This document shows positions 19,553-28,860 of a stretch of DNA of 64,000 bases, in pieces. This DNA comes from Bacteroidales bacterium. Lineage in GTDB: Bacteria; Bacteroidota; Bacteroidia; Bacteroidales; UBA6680. A program made the position numbers and the translations under genes. The notes under the pieces were generated by a model. It was not told the origin of the DNA and searched no databases. It saw only the letters and a program-made list of their open reading frames with translations. The DNA is taken from contig JAOARD010000076.1 in assembly GCA_025210735.1 (NCBI GenBank), forward strand, positions 124,001 through 188,000, in the 5' to 3' direction. Position 1 is the stretch's first letter. Every line of letters begins with the position of its first letter.

Positions 19553-20176
19553 CTATTTCCGAATCACTCTAAGTATCTTATCTATAAGATATTCATTTAT
19601 TAATATTATTATAAAAATAATAACGCCAAATAGAGACATGTAGAACCTGATTTCTTGGTTTCCTATCTGATCACCAAAAAAAACCACTGCAACAATAAGA
19701 ATAGAAGCAACTATATAAAGATATTTATTAATAGAGTTACGTTGTCTTGACTTTGAAGCATTCAACCAATTCCTAAGATTATCATTATCAGAATCCCATT
19801 CATGTAATTTCTCAAATATCAGAATTGCGTTTTTATAATCTTTTAAATTGTATAATGCTCGCCCTTTCGATGTCATTACACTCCAATATGTCGTGAAATC
19901 CTTTTTAATAATACCAAACTCATCTTTTTTCAAATCTATTAACTCCAATAAGTTATCAGAATATCTCACAACCTTGGAGTATCTACCTTTATCCTCAAGA
20001 CTAATTACATATTTTGCAAGTAACAGAACAAAATTATTAAAATCGTCTTCATCATTAAAAGTCGACTTATTATCAAGTAGTATCTGATTATTCTCATACA
20101 ACTTAATTATAGCAATATAATCACTCGGATCTATATCATAAAAATCATCGTATATTTTTTCTAGTATTGCTGTCAT
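19553..20176 (-). CDS. Hypothetical TPR-like protein with two C-terminal TM segments
   Basis: The 207-aa product has helical repeats consistent with two or three tetratricopeptide units (GRALYNLKDYKNAILIFEKL near residues 108-127). Two membrane helices follow near 150-170 and 180-199. The soluble part would face the cytoplasm, with a tail anchor-like arrangement. No specific family. It stands between the broken DUF6438 gene and the Fic gene on the same strand. Confidence 0.55.
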   Translation of the reverse strand: MTAILEKIYDDFYDIDPSDYIAIIKLYENNQILLDNKSTFNDEDDFNNFVLLLAKYVISLEDKGRYSKVVRYSDNLLELIDLKKDEFGIIKKDFTTYWSVMTSKGRALYNLKDYKNAILIFEKLHEWDSDNDNLRNWLNASKSRQRNSINKYLYIVASILIVAVVFFGDQIGNQEIRFYMSLFGVIIFIIILINEYLIDKILRVIRK

Positions 20177-20259
20177 TAATCTTTATTATTTTAAAAATAT
20201 ATAATTGTTAATCTGGTTTTCAGAAACTGTTTAAAACAGAAGCATAATTTCGTTAAAGT

Positions 20260-21333
20260 TTATTTTCTATCAGTCAATACCTTAAATAATCTTTCATTTA
20301 TATAGTAATTTCCTGTGCCAAGTTTCTCTTTTCTCAGAAATCCGTCTTTTGCTAATTTGTTTAAATAATTTGCAGAAGTTATTCTTGAAACATTTAAATC
20401 TCTTTCTAAATACTCTATCTTAGTATATGGGTGTTTAAAGAGATTATTTAATAAATCCTGACTATAAAACTTATAATTATCTCTTATTGAATGTTTGTAA
20501 TCGAGCATAAGTTCTTTAATTTGCTTTATAAGTATTATAGTTTGTTTAGCCGTTTCTTCAATGCTATTAATCATATATATTAACCAATCTTCCCAGTTAT
20601 TATTATCTCTTACAGATTGAAGTAGCCTGTAATACTCTGCTTTATTTTCAATAATATATCTACTTAAATACAATATGGGGATATCTAATAAATCTTTCAT
20701 TACTAAATATAAAGCATTAATTATTCTTCCTGTTCTTCCATTTCCATCATAAAACGGATGTATACTCTCAAATTGATAATGTATAATTGCCATTTTTACT
20801 ATTGGATCAAATTCAGAAAGCGAGTCATCATTTATAAATTCTTCAAGATTACTCATTAAATCTTTAATGGTTCGTATATCCTGAGGTGGCATATAAACAA
20901 TCTCTCCAGTAATAGCATTTTTTAATGACGTACCCGGTACATCTCTATATCCAGCACTATTCTTTTCTAATTCTGACTGTATTTCAATTATATCATTATT
21001 TGTCAATATTCTCCGCTCAGAGATTAACCTAAACCCCTTTTTTAAAGCAGATATATAATTCTGAACTTCTTTTGCCTCTAATGATTTAAAACCTTCAAAG
21101 TTCAACTCTGCTTTATACAGATCATCATGTGTCGTTATAATATTTTCAATAGCAGAACTATCTTTTGCTTCCTGAAGACCTAACGTATTGATTAATATAT
21201 TTTCATTTGGTATACTAGATACAATCCCTTTTAGCTCTGCTAATGCTCTATGAGCACCTGATAGCTTCTTTAATACATTTCTACTTTCAATATCATCCTT
21301 CAGAGGTAGCTTTTTTAATTCAAACGAACCCAT
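20260..21333 (-). CDS. Fic-family protein (class II) with C-terminal winged helix
   Basis: The 357-aa protein has the Fic active-site loop HPFYDGNGRTGR at residues 192-203. These proteins transfer AMP, or other NMP groups, to target hydroxyls. The autoinhibitory motif (S/T)xxxE(G/N) is present in the N-terminal helix as SSAIEN at 59-64, which makes it a class II Fic. An N-terminal Fic_N-like region and a C-terminal winged-helix DNA-binding part (TKIEYLERDLNVSRITSANY, about 300-345) flank the core. The wHTH and the repeated motif just upstream (21351-21405) suggest autoregulation. No separate antitoxin gene is adjacent, as expected for class II. Confidence 0.88.
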   Translation of the reverse strand: MGSFELKKLPLKDDIESRNVLKKLSGAHRALAELKGIVSSIPNENILINTLGLQEAKDSSAIENIITTHDDLYKAELNFEGFKSLEAKEVQNYISALKKGFRLISERRILTNNDIIEIQSELEKNSAGYRDVPGTSLKNAITGEIVYMPPQDIRTIKDLMSNLEEFINDDSLSEFDPIVKMAIIHYQFESIHPFYDGNGRTGRIINALYLVMKDLLDIPILYLSRYIIENKAEYYRLLQSVRDNNNWEDWLIYMINSIEETAKQTIILIKQIKELMLDYKHSIRDNYKFYSQDLLNNLFKHPYTKIEYLERDLNVSRITSANYLNKLAKDGFLRKEKLGTGNYYINERLFKVLTDRK

Positions 21334-21350
21334 TATGTTAAGTTTTTTAA

Positions 21351-21405
21351 TTTTTCTTTACAAAGGCAATATTAAATGTAAAGAAAATGGCTTTTTCTTT
21401 ACAAA
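21351..21405. promoter_or_regulatory. Operator-like repeat set upstream of the Fic gene
   Basis: Two exact copies of TTTTTCTTTACAAA (21351-21364 and 21392-21405) are 41 bases apart. An inverted copy TGTAAAGAAAA at 21377-21387 lies between them. The set begins 17 bases upstream of the Fic ATG. It would suit a wHTH regulator binding as dimers, plausibly the Fic protein itself. Confidence 0.5.
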
Positions 21406-21517
21406 CAAAATATTATATGATAAGGTTTTCTAATTTTCTTATCAAATGGACTCAAATTTTGGATAACCTCTCAACAAATCAATCAGTTCTGTTTATCAAT
21501 GCGATAGTTATAAGTTT

Positions 21518-21908
21518 AGTGTTTGCAGGTGCTACAGATAGTTATTAACTATTTATGTCTGCTGTTTTATCGTAAGTGTTAGGCGGAGCCGGATTCATCT
21601 CCTTCTTTATTTTTACTGCCAATTATCCTCGTTGTCAATCAGGTTATAAATCCACACGAAACCATTCTCAGAAAGCTCACCAAATTTCATTGTCGGACAA
21701 AAAGGTCTGGATTTTATCATTCCGCAATCATATAGACATAAATAGATCTTACCAACTACATAGTTTTCAGAATAGTATAACTTACAGTAGTATTCACTTT
21801 CGGTAATATCCCAGGTTGTCTCTCCACAATCAAAATTTACATAGTCATTGCAAAACTCTATAAAACTATTAACATGTTCTTTCTTAAACGTTTTATCTGT
21901 AAAACACT
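21518..21908. repeat. Duplicated segment, copy A (3' gene fragment plus downstream flank)
   Basis: Aligns over about 390 bases with 23262-23658 at roughly 90 percent identity by eye, covering the 3' part of the gene at 23358-23966 and about 100 bases beyond its stop. The two copies bracket the alpha/beta hydrolase gene. Confidence 0.75.
21613..21905 (-). pseudogene. 5'-truncated duplicate of the 202-aa protein at 23358-23966
   Basis: On the minus strand the last about 97 codons of a paralog are intact, from TDKTFKKEHVNSFIEFCND through YLCLYDCGMIKSRPFCPTMK to NLIDNEDNWQ-stop. There is no start: a TAG precedes it in frame, directly after the alpha/beta hydrolase stop at 21912. Substitutions relative to the full copy are scattered, so the duplication is not very recent. 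Confidence 0.7.
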
Positions 21909-21911
21909 AAC

Positions 21912-23138
21912 TTATCTGTTTTTCTGTAGAAACTGAACAACAACATTATTAAACTTTTCCGGACATTCAATTGGAGCATTATGCCCGTGATTAGGAAAAA
22001 TATACAGTTCTGAGTTTGGTAGACTATTTGCAATTAACTCTGTATGCTCTTCAATAATAACATCATTCTCTCCTGCAAGAATAAGAGCAGGGATACTAAT
22101 AACACTTAAATCAGCCGGGGAGATATCAGGATACTTTAAACACATTTTACTCACTTTTCCATGCTTTCTCATTTGTCTGTTAAATACCCCCATTAAATTA
22201 TTCATCCTTACATTATGTTTAAAGTGCTTTAAAATGTCAGGATCAATGCCTTCTGGAAAAATATTAGCACCCATTGTAATCAGACTCTTTACTCTTTCAG
22301 GATAGTGCAATGCCAGTTCAAACCCTGTATTGCCTCCATCACTCCATCCAATTATATTAACCTTGCCAATATTTAGAAAGTTTAATAGTGCATTCATATC
22401 ATTGGCCATACGCGTATAAGACAGTCTTTTTCTATTACAGCTACTTCTTCCCTGACAACGACTATCAACAGCTATAACTTTATAACTCTCCTTTAGCTTG
22501 TCAATCTGATACCTATAAGAATTTATTGATTCGTTATTTCCATGTAACAACAAAACAGGTTCGCCGGTACCATATATCTCATAATAAAAATCTATTCCAT
22601 TCAGCTCTGCATACTTACCATGTTTTGTGTTATTCCCATACAGAATCAGATTACCAATTGTTAATCTTGTTGTTGGCTCGTCATTAAAAACTACATTGTT
22701 ATCTATACTTTTATTATAATTCAACACCTCAAAATCGGAACCTTTACTTGTATTAAATATCTCTTCTGATTCACCGGAAATCATCAGGTTTGCAATTGAT
22801 ATAGTTTCAGGAAATGCAGAAGTTAAGATTGCTAAATCCAATTTTGCTGCTTTATCAGGTATCTGAATTATTCCGTTATAACTAACCCATGAATCATCTA
22901 ACTTCTTAATATCACCATTCAGTGTATTATAACCTATATACTTATTATCTTTTGAATCAAAAAATGATCTGATTACTACAGGGCTCGAATCACTTGTTTT
23001 ACAAATGAATTCTACTCTTAACTCCTGATTTTGATACATTGAAACATCCAGATCTTTTTTAAAGAATCTGGTTATTTTCTGCCCAAAAGATAAACTTGAT
23101 ATGGATAATACCAACAATAAAAATGCAACTCTACTCAT
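21912..23138 (-). CDS. Secreted alpha/beta hydrolase
   Basis: The 408-aa product has a signal peptide (about 1-19, ending SFGQ) and an N-terminal beta-rich region resembling a carbohydrate-binding or CIA30-like module (residues about 20-150). The alpha/beta hydrolase domain shows the oxyanion HG in EPVLLLHGNNESINSY, a nucleophile elbow in NIIGWSDGGNTG, an acid strand in LILAGENDVIIEE, and the catalytic histidine in NHGHNAP. It is probably periplasmic; substrate unknown. It sits between the two copies of the duplicated segment. Confidence 0.8.
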   Translation of the reverse strand: MSRVAFLLLVLSISSLSFGQKITRFFKKDLDVSMYQNQELRVEFICKTSDSSPVVIRSFFDSKDNKYIGYNTLNGDIKKLDDSWVSYNGIIQIPDKAAKLDLAILTSAFPETISIANLMISGESEEIFNTSKGSDFEVLNYNKSIDNNVVFNDEPTTRLTIGNLILYGNNTKHGKYAELNGIDFYYEIYGTGEPVLLLHGNNESINSYRYQIDKLKESYKVIAVDSRCQGRSSCNRKRLSYTRMANDMNALLNFLNIGKVNIIGWSDGGNTGFELALHYPERVKSLITMGANIFPEGIDPDILKHFKHNVRMNNLMGVFNRQMRKHGKVSKMCLKYPDISPADLSVISIPALILAGENDVIIEEHTELIANSLPNSELYIFPNHGHNAPIECPEKFNNVVVQFLQKNR

Positions 23139-23193
23139 GAACTTGGTTTTTTATGTTTTAAACTACTACCAGTGTATCAATATGGTAGTTTCA

Positions 23194-23239
23194 GGTTATA
23201 ATAGAATGCTAATTTAGTATTATTCATTGATAATTGACC
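23194..23239. repeat. Dispersed intergenic repeat, copy 2
   Basis: It has the same order of words as 15381-15425: GTTATAATA, ATGCTAATTTA, GTATTATTCAT, ATAATTGAC. It lies just upstream of the alpha/beta hydrolase gene. Confidence 0.5.
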
Positions 23240-23261
23240 TACAACTAATGATGCTCTACAA

Positions 23262-23658
23262 TAGTGTTTGCAAGTGCTACAGATAGTTATTAACTATTTA
23301 TGTCTGCTGTTTTATCCTAAATGTTAGGTGGATCAGGATTCATCTCCTTCTTTATATTTACTGCCAATTATCCTCGTTGTCAATCAGGTTATAAATCCAC
23401 ACGGAACCTCTCTCCGAAAGCCCACCAAATTTCATTGTGGGGCAGAATGGTCTGGATTTTATCATCCCACAATCATATAGACATAAATAGATCTTACCAA
23501 CTACATCGTTTTCAGAATTGTATAACTTACAGTAGTATTCACTTTCGGTAATATCCCATGTTGTCTCTCCCCAATCAAAATTTACAGAGTCATTGCAAAA
23601 TTCTACAAAACTATTAACATGTTCTTTTTTAAGTGTTCTACCTGTAAAAACACCAACC
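23262..23658. repeat. Duplicated segment, copy B (source copy)
   Basis: Partner of 21518-21908. This copy retains the full gene at 23358-23966, so it is likely the parental one. Confidence 0.75.
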
Positions 23659-23966
23659 AACGGAATATTCTTAAACAGTTTAACTTTACTCACTCTGTTT
23701 CCGGGAAAATAAAAGGCTGTATCAGCAAAATGTTTCCTATACCTATTCATTATACTCTCTCCGGTATCACCATCCTGCCATTTAAAAATTTTCTTCTGAT
23801 CAATTGTTAAGTCTTTATAATCTGTCTGAAAATAATCATTATCATCTGCCCAATACCACAATGCAATTATCCCAAATGTTACAATAACTATCGACAATAT
23901 CTTTTTTAATCTTTGCATCTGTCTGTAATTGTTTTTAAGGGACATTGAATTCATTAAGAGTTCCAT
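23358..23966 (-). CDS. Hypothetical single-TM protein, 202 aa
   Basis: A membrane helix near residues 22-42 (ILSIVIVTFGIIALWYW) is preceded by basic residues. The rest is a soluble mixed fold with conserved-looking cysteines (VEFCNDS, YLCLYDCGM, RPFCPTM). No family recognised. A start at an internal ATG (MQRLKKIL, residue 17) would put the helix at the N-terminus as a signal anchor. The C-terminal half was duplicated to 21613-21905. Confidence 0.55.
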   Translation of the reverse strand: MELLMNSMSLKNNYRQMQRLKKILSIVIVTFGIIALWYWADDNDYFQTDYKDLTIDQKKIFKWQDGDTGESIMNRYRKHFADTAFYFPGNRVSKVKLFKNIPLVGVFTGRTLKKEHVNSFVEFCNDSVNFDWGETTWDITESEYYCKLYNSENDVVGKIYLCLYDCGMIKSRPFCPTMKFGGLSERGSVWIYNLIDNEDNWQ

Positions 23967-24034
23967 GCTTTAATAGAAAGTTGCTAAAAACTCCTATTTA
24001 CAGTTTATATCCATAATCTTGCACTCGTTTCAAT

Positions 24035-24802
24035 CTAGTCTTCAATATTACTTATCCATCTTCTAAGAGTTTCGGGATAGATAGTAGGATATCCATATCC
24101 TTGTGGTTTTATCCCTTGTATCGTCTTATTTATATATTTATTTCTTATCTCTTTATCTGCAACATCTCCATTAAAGCCATATCCTAAATAAATATCCCCA
24201 TGCTTATCTAGTCGCTCTTTGGTATACCATTCTTTTATCTTGAATACCTCTCTAATAAGACCTCTATATTCACTTAACACATAGCAATACCTTTTAGGTC
24301 TCCAATCTGCCATTTTCCAAGTTTCTTTTGTAGCATTGTAAATAGAATCAACGCCTGCACCTCTTTTATAATTTCTATTGATGTTTATTATTAAGCAGTT
24401 GTCTTCAATTGTCTTTAGTAACTCTGCATTATAAATAGATATTATTTCATCAGAAGTCATTAATCCTTTTTCTATTGAGTTGACTCCACTTTGAATATTA
24501 CCTTTTACAAATTTATTAAATGATGGAATATATCTAAATGTATCAATTAAGCTGCCTTCTATTGCAAATGCCGCAGATTCACTTAAACCATGTCTTACAA
24601 TTACATGTTTTACTTTGTCAGAACCAATACGTCGAATTTCTTGATACTTAAGATTTTCTGTATTTTCTTTTATATCCTGATTTATATGAGCAAATACTCT
24701 ATTCTCTTTACCTTTTCCAACATAGAAAGGTTCATTCGTATCAGGGTCTACTAGTAAATAGACATAAAACTTCAATATTTGACTTGTTTTCTCATCGAAC
24801 AT
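24035..24802 (-). CDS. GIY-YIG nuclease-domain protein (LEM-3-like)
   Basis: The 255-aa protein has the GIY-YIG core near the N-terminus: YVYLLVDPDTNEPFYVGKGK (about residues 12-31), then a helix with RVFAHI and a late VRHGLSESAAFAIEGSLID carrying the metal-binding glutamate. This matches the LEM-3-like GIY-YIG subfamily. The C-terminal 130 residues are unassigned. It may act on DNA, but the target is unknown. It belongs to a minus-strand run with two further orphan genes. Confidence 0.72.
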   Translation of the reverse strand: MFDEKTSQILKFYVYLLVDPDTNEPFYVGKGKENRVFAHINQDIKENTENLKYQEIRRIGSDKVKHVIVRHGLSESAAFAIEGSLIDTFRYIPSFNKFVKGNIQSGVNSIEKGLMTSDEIISIYNAELLKTIEDNCLIININRNYKRGAGVDSIYNATKETWKMADWRPKRYCYVLSEYRGLIREVFKIKEWYTKERLDKHGDIYLGYGFNGDVADKEIRNKYINKTIQGIKPQGYGYPTIYPETLRRWISNIED

Positions 24803-24927
24803 ATTGTTTTTTTTAAGTACAATCCTAATAAACCAATCAGTTTATCAATATGATAGTTTTTGATATAAAAAAAGACTTATCTGAACAATATCTAAATAAT
24901 TTTAAAGAATTCAATTTATACAAAAAT

Positions 24928-25488
24928 CTAATTTGAGAAAATTCCATATTTCTTATCAATTGCTTTAAAAACCTTCAACCATAAGGTGTTTATTTGTTCC
25001 CAATGTAGAATATCTTTGGGGTCAAGGCTTACCCCACAAGACTTTTCATTTAATGAATGTTGTCTTTTAAGAAACCCTTCATACAATTTTATTGTTTTTG
25101 GTACTGGATATTTTCCATACCAGATAATATATTCTGATAAATAAGAAATCGTTTCATATTCAATATTTGTCAATTGCAGATTTAAACTTTCTGCTAAAAC
25201 ATTCAGCTTATGAGTATATTCTACTTCTGTTTTCTGACTAACGAAACCAGATTTCAACAATGCTTCAAAAGACATTCCAATTAACATTTTATATACAGGC
25301 CAACAGGCTACATCAATACTAAAACCTGCACCTAATCCTAAATCTGGTAAAGTTTCATTGTTATCCTCACCATGATTAATAGCAGCCCAAATCACTCTTG
25401 CAGAAGCTCTTAAATCAGATGCTTTATTATACCACCAAATAGGTGAATTTCTTCGTTCTTCAAAATCGTATTCAATCCAAGGTTCCAT
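24928..25488 (-). CDS. Hypothetical helical protein, 186 aa (possibly HEPN-like)
   Basis: The protein is all-helical and has no signal peptide. The part HKLNVLAESLNLQLTNIEY followed by YLSEYIIWYGKYPVPKTIK resembles the last helices of HEPN-type proteins often seen next to orphan nucleases. A canonical RX4-6H RNase motif is not clear. I call the resemblance weak. Confidence 0.45.
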   Translation of the reverse strand: MEPWIEYDFEERRNSPIWWYNKASDLRASARVIWAAINHGEDNNETLPDLGLGAGFSIDVACWPVYKMLIGMSFEALLKSGFVSQKTEVEYTHKLNVLAESLNLQLTNIEYETISYLSEYIIWYGKYPVPKTIKLYEGFLKRQHSLNEKSCGVSLDPKDILHWEQINTLWLKVFKAIDKKYGIFSN

Positions 25489-25546
25489 ATTTCTCTTCTT
25501 TTAGTTCCACAACCATTATGATTTATAACCAATGTTATCTATTCAT

Positions 25547-26389
25547 TTAATGGTTAATATATTTTAGTATCTGACCTAAATCTATATCACTAAAATAATT
25601 TTTTCTATCTGCAGTTAATTTTCTCGTTATTTCTTTTTGATTTTGAGACATGCTTTCTAATCTATTTCTAAACAACACAGATCTATCAAATAGATAATTT
25701 CCAATTCTATCATCTTTTATAACTCCTTTAGTGAAGTTTAATACTCCTTCTTCTAATATTTTAGTATTCTCAAAAGAATTCTCCGAAAATCCTATAATCG
25801 GAAGAATAAATATAAATCTAGGTATCTTTAAAAAGAAAAAACAAGCATTATCATTATTTGGTATTCCTGCATCTACGCTTCTTGACATATACATTACAAA
25901 ATCATTAGAGTCGTGAGAATCATCACAATCAATAACATCAACTCCTGCTAAGCAATGAAAATTATTAAATTTATTCAATGATTTTTTGTTTAATAAATAA
26001 TTCGCCCAATGATTCTCTATTTCTTTAAATAAGGGAACCCATTTTGTGTTTTCGATATCTTTATCCAAACAATTTTTTAACAATCGCCAAAAAACAGATA
26101 CTAAAAAATATTGGAAATTATTATCATACTCAATAAATTCAATTTTATTCTCTAGAAAAGGGTAAAATATTTTTTTTGCAAAAAATGTTTCTGATTTGTT
26201 AAACTTTTCCTCACAATCTCTACATAAGAGTTGCTCTACAATTCCATCTTGAACCGGTAAGTTAATATTTTCAATACTTCTAAGTCTACCTGTACCTGTT
26301 TTCTTTATCCATTTAAAAATAAATTTTGGGATTACATGACTATCACAAGTATTTTTACAACTACAAAGTTTACAGTTATTATTTTTCAT
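25547..26389 (-). CDS. HNH-like zinc-finger protein, 280 aa
   Basis: The N-terminus carries CKLCSCKNTCDSHVIPKFI and later LLCRDCEEKFNKSE. That is a CxxC...SHxIPKF...CxxC arrangement typical of a family of HNH-related proteins of unknown function that often sit in accessory regions. The remaining about 200 residues are helical and unassigned. It may be a nuclease; catalytic residues beyond the SH pair are not certain. Confidence 0.55.
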   Translation of the reverse strand: MKNNNCKLCSCKNTCDSHVIPKFIFKWIKKTGTGRLRSIENINLPVQDGIVEQLLCRDCEEKFNKSETFFAKKIFYPFLENKIEFIEYDNNFQYFLVSVFWRLLKNCLDKDIENTKWVPLFKEIENHWANYLLNKKSLNKFNNFHCLAGVDVIDCDDSHDSNDFVMYMSRSVDAGIPNNDNACFFFLKIPRFIFILPIIGFSENSFENTKILEEGVLNFTKGVIKDDRIGNYLFDRSVLFRNRLESMSQNQKEITRKLTADRKNYFSDIDLGQILKYINH

Positions 26390-26459
26390 AACTATCCATT
26401 TAAATACTCACTAACTCCTTAATAAAGCTATCAACTAAACCTACCAATCCATTAGATCA

Positions 26460-26507
26460 GGTTAAACACATCCCAATTTAGTATTATTAATCAACAATCA
26501 CTAACCT
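26460..26507. repeat. Dispersed intergenic repeat, copy 3 (diverged)
   Basis: Shares GGTTA, CCAATTTAGTATTATT and a CACTAACCT-like end with 23194-23239. It lies at the right end of the accessory island. Confidence 0.35.
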
Positions 26508-26608
26508 TATGAATATATATTATACAAATGTATTTTGCCACTATAGGTTCTTTCAACCCTCACCCACATAAATAAAAACAATAGGATTACACAGAAAAAA
26601 CAAATGGG

Positions 26609-26616
26609 TATATTTG
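26609..26616 (+). promoter_or_regulatory. Promoter -7 box of the RluA-type gene
   Basis: TATATTTG matches TAnnTTTG. It lies inside the longest possible reading frame, so the real start must be downstream, at 26643. Confidence 0.6.
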
Positions 26617-26642
26617 CATTGTTAATTACCACATATAAGTTG

Positions 26643-28337
26643 ATGACTAATAAGAGAGATACCGATAGCTGTTTCAGACGTTTCAGTACCAATGTTAATG
26701 GTATTGAACTGCCTGAGCAATTTACATACCCATTCTATTACCAACCGCACAGACTAACTGAGATTGCAGCCCGTGAGATACAGGAGTATCTTAACAGCCG
26801 TACCAACTGGGAGCACGATTTTGGGATAGAGAGATATATAGATGGCAGTAACATTGGCAAGATGTTCGGTGTGTTAATTGTTAAAAACAGTTGTGGTGAA
26901 CTTGGATATTTGACTGCATTCTCCGGTAAACTATCGGGCAGTAACGATACCTCTGTTTTTGTACCTCCTATCTACGATCTTAATGTTGAGAATGGTTTCT
27001 TCAGACCCGAAGAGGATAATATCAGCCTTATTAACCATAAGATAACGGATCTTGAAAACTCAGCAGAGTATACCAACCTGAAAGCGCATGTTAATAGTCA
27101 GGACAGACTTGCTGCAGAGGAGTTGGCCAACAAAAAGGCAGAGCTTAAGGTTACAAAAAAAGATAGAAAGATAAGGCGCGAGCAGGCAGCCGGAACCTTG
27201 GACGAGGATGAGTTTGAAGAATTCAAGGAGCAGCTTAAACAAGAGAGCCTTAAAGGGCAGTATGAGTATAAACAGCTTGCTAAAAACTGGAAAGCAAAGC
27301 TGACAGAGAACCATACAGAGCTGAACAGTTTTAAGGAGAAGATAGACAGACTTAAGGAGGAGCGTAAAAACAGATCGGCAGCACTGCAACAAAGGCTGTT
27401 TGATCAGTATACTTTTCTGAATATAAAGGGCGAGACTATTAATGTATGTGAGATATTCAAAGATACCGTTCATAAAGTTCCTCCGGCAGGTGCAGGCGAT
27501 TGCGCAGCACCAAAAATGCTACAGTACGCCTTTAAAAACAAAATGACTCCTGTTGCAATGGCTGAATTCTGGTGGGGACAATCGCCAAAATCGGAGATCA
27601 GAAAACATAAAAACTTCTATCCATCGTGTCGTGGTAAGTGCGAACCAATACTTGGTTTTATGCTTCAGGGTATTGATGTTGAGGATAATCCTATTGAGAA
27701 ACCAAATGCATATGACAGCGATATAGTAACTATTTATGACGATGAGTATCTTGCAGTAGTAAATAAACCAGCTGAATTTCTGGCTGTTCCGGGCAAAAAA
27801 ACATCTGACTCGGTATATACCCGTATGAAAAAACGGTATCCTGATGCAGAGGAACCACTTATTGTTCACAGGTTGGATATGTCTACATCGGGTCTTATGG
27901 TTATTGCCAAAACCAAGGATATTCACAAAGCACTGCAAGAGCAGTTTATCAACAGAACTGTTAAGAAACGATATGTAGCTCTTCTGGACGGGGTTATCAA
28001 CAGCAGTGGCGGAACTATTGAACTACCTCTTAGGGTTGATCTGGACGACAGACCACGTCAGCTGGTATGTTATGAGTACGGAAAACCTGCCAAGACAATC
28101 TGGAAGGTCATTAACAGGGAAAACAGGAAAACCCGTGTACACTTCTATCCTGTTACCGGACGTACACACCAACTGCGTGTTCATGCTGCACACCCTAAAG
28201 GACTTAACACTCCTATTGTTGGTGATGACCTGTATGGTGTAAAATCGAACAGACTACATCTGCACGCTGAGCAGATTGAGTTTATTCATCCGGTTACCAA
28301 CAATGTTGTTAAGATTATCCAAAAACCCGATTTTTGA
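26643..28337 (+). CDS. RluA-family pseudouridine synthase with long N-terminal extension
   Basis: The product is about 564 aa. The C-terminal third is an RluA-type pseudouridine synthase. It has the catalytic aspartate in VHRLDMSTSGLMV, plus LAVVNKPAEFLAVPG, RYVALLDG and GRTHQLRVHAAH. It isomerises uridine in rRNA or tRNA. The N-terminal about 350 residues contain a charged coiled coil (about 150-240) and a conserved block around PPAGAGDCAAPKMLQYAF. This extended form is a Bacteroidota-type variant; which RNA position it modifies is unknown. It is the first core gene after the accessory island. The 28338-30017 stretch downstream is non-coding. Confidence 0.85.
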   Translation: MTNKRDTDSCFRRFSTNVNGIELPEQFTYPFYYQPHRLTEIAAREIQEYLNSRTNWEHDFGIERYIDGSNIGKMFGVLIVKNSCGELGYLTAFSGKLSGSNDTSVFVPPIYDLNVENGFFRPEEDNISLINHKITDLENSAEYTNLKAHVNSQDRLAAEELANKKAELKVTKKDRKIRREQAAGTLDEDEFEEFKEQLKQESLKGQYEYKQLAKNWKAKLTENHTELNSFKEKIDRLKEERKNRSAALQQRLFDQYTFLNIKGETINVCEIFKDTVHKVPPAGAGDCAAPKMLQYAFKNKMTPVAMAEFWWGQSPKSEIRKHKNFYPSCRGKCEPILGFMLQGIDVEDNPIEKPNAYDSDIVTIYDDEYLAVVNKPAEFLAVPGKKTSDSVYTRMKKRYPDAEEPLIVHRLDMSTSGLMVIAKTKDIHKALQEQFINRTVKKRYVALLDGVINSSGGTIELPLRVDLDDRPRQLVCYEYGKPAKTIWKVINRENRKTRVHFYPVTGRTHQLRVHAAHPKGLNTPIVGDDLYGVKSNRLHLHAEQIEFIHPVTNNVVKIIQKPDF

Positions 28338-28405
28338 TTTTGGTTGTGTGAATATCAGCCATCTACATTCCCAAAATATTTGTTTGAGCATGTTGATAAC
28401 ACACA

Positions 28406-28421
28406 TTTCGACTCCGCTCAA
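28406..28421. repeat. Half-copy of the palindromic intergenic repeat
   Basis: TTTCGACTCCGCTCAA, one arm of the hairpins at 31557-31596 and 31887-31926, followed by the same ATGTGACAAA extension. Confidence 0.7.
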
Positions 28422-28499
28422 TGTGACAAACAACTCGTACAAAACCCACTACAAGATTGACTTAAAGTATATTTGTTGTTAACACTATTCCACCAAACA

Positions 28500-28860
28500 A
28501 CACAAAGCCCGCTGCAATACAACTGAATATTAACGAAATAATAAACATTGTAATCAACCTATATTTTAACCTGCACTTTAATCTGTTTATATTTTCTTTT
28601 TCAATGATCAGATTGAACTCGCATTTAAACATTCCCAAATACAGAAAATGTCTTTACATATGCTTAGTTTCAGCGCGATTATACTGTTCTATTAATTACC
28701 CCATGCGTTGCATAGGGCTAGATTAAGCTGGGTCTTCAGCCTATAACTTATTACGAGCCGGAATTACCTCATAATCAATCCCAAAATGCTTGTTCTAGCT
28801 CATAGCTCAGACAGAGCCTGCTGCAATACAATTGAATATTAACAAAATGTTGATATCGTA
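28500..28860. repeat. Mosaic intergenic repeat block, left copy
   Basis: Contains modules that recur at 31501-32090. Module A (GCTGCAATACAA...GAATATTAAC) lies at 28508-28545 and 28809-28846. A 71-base module B lies at 28671-28742 around CCCATGCGTTGCATAGGG. Module C (AAATGCTTGTTC...AGCTCAGACAGAGC) lies from about 28784. No coding potential. Confidence 0.75.
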
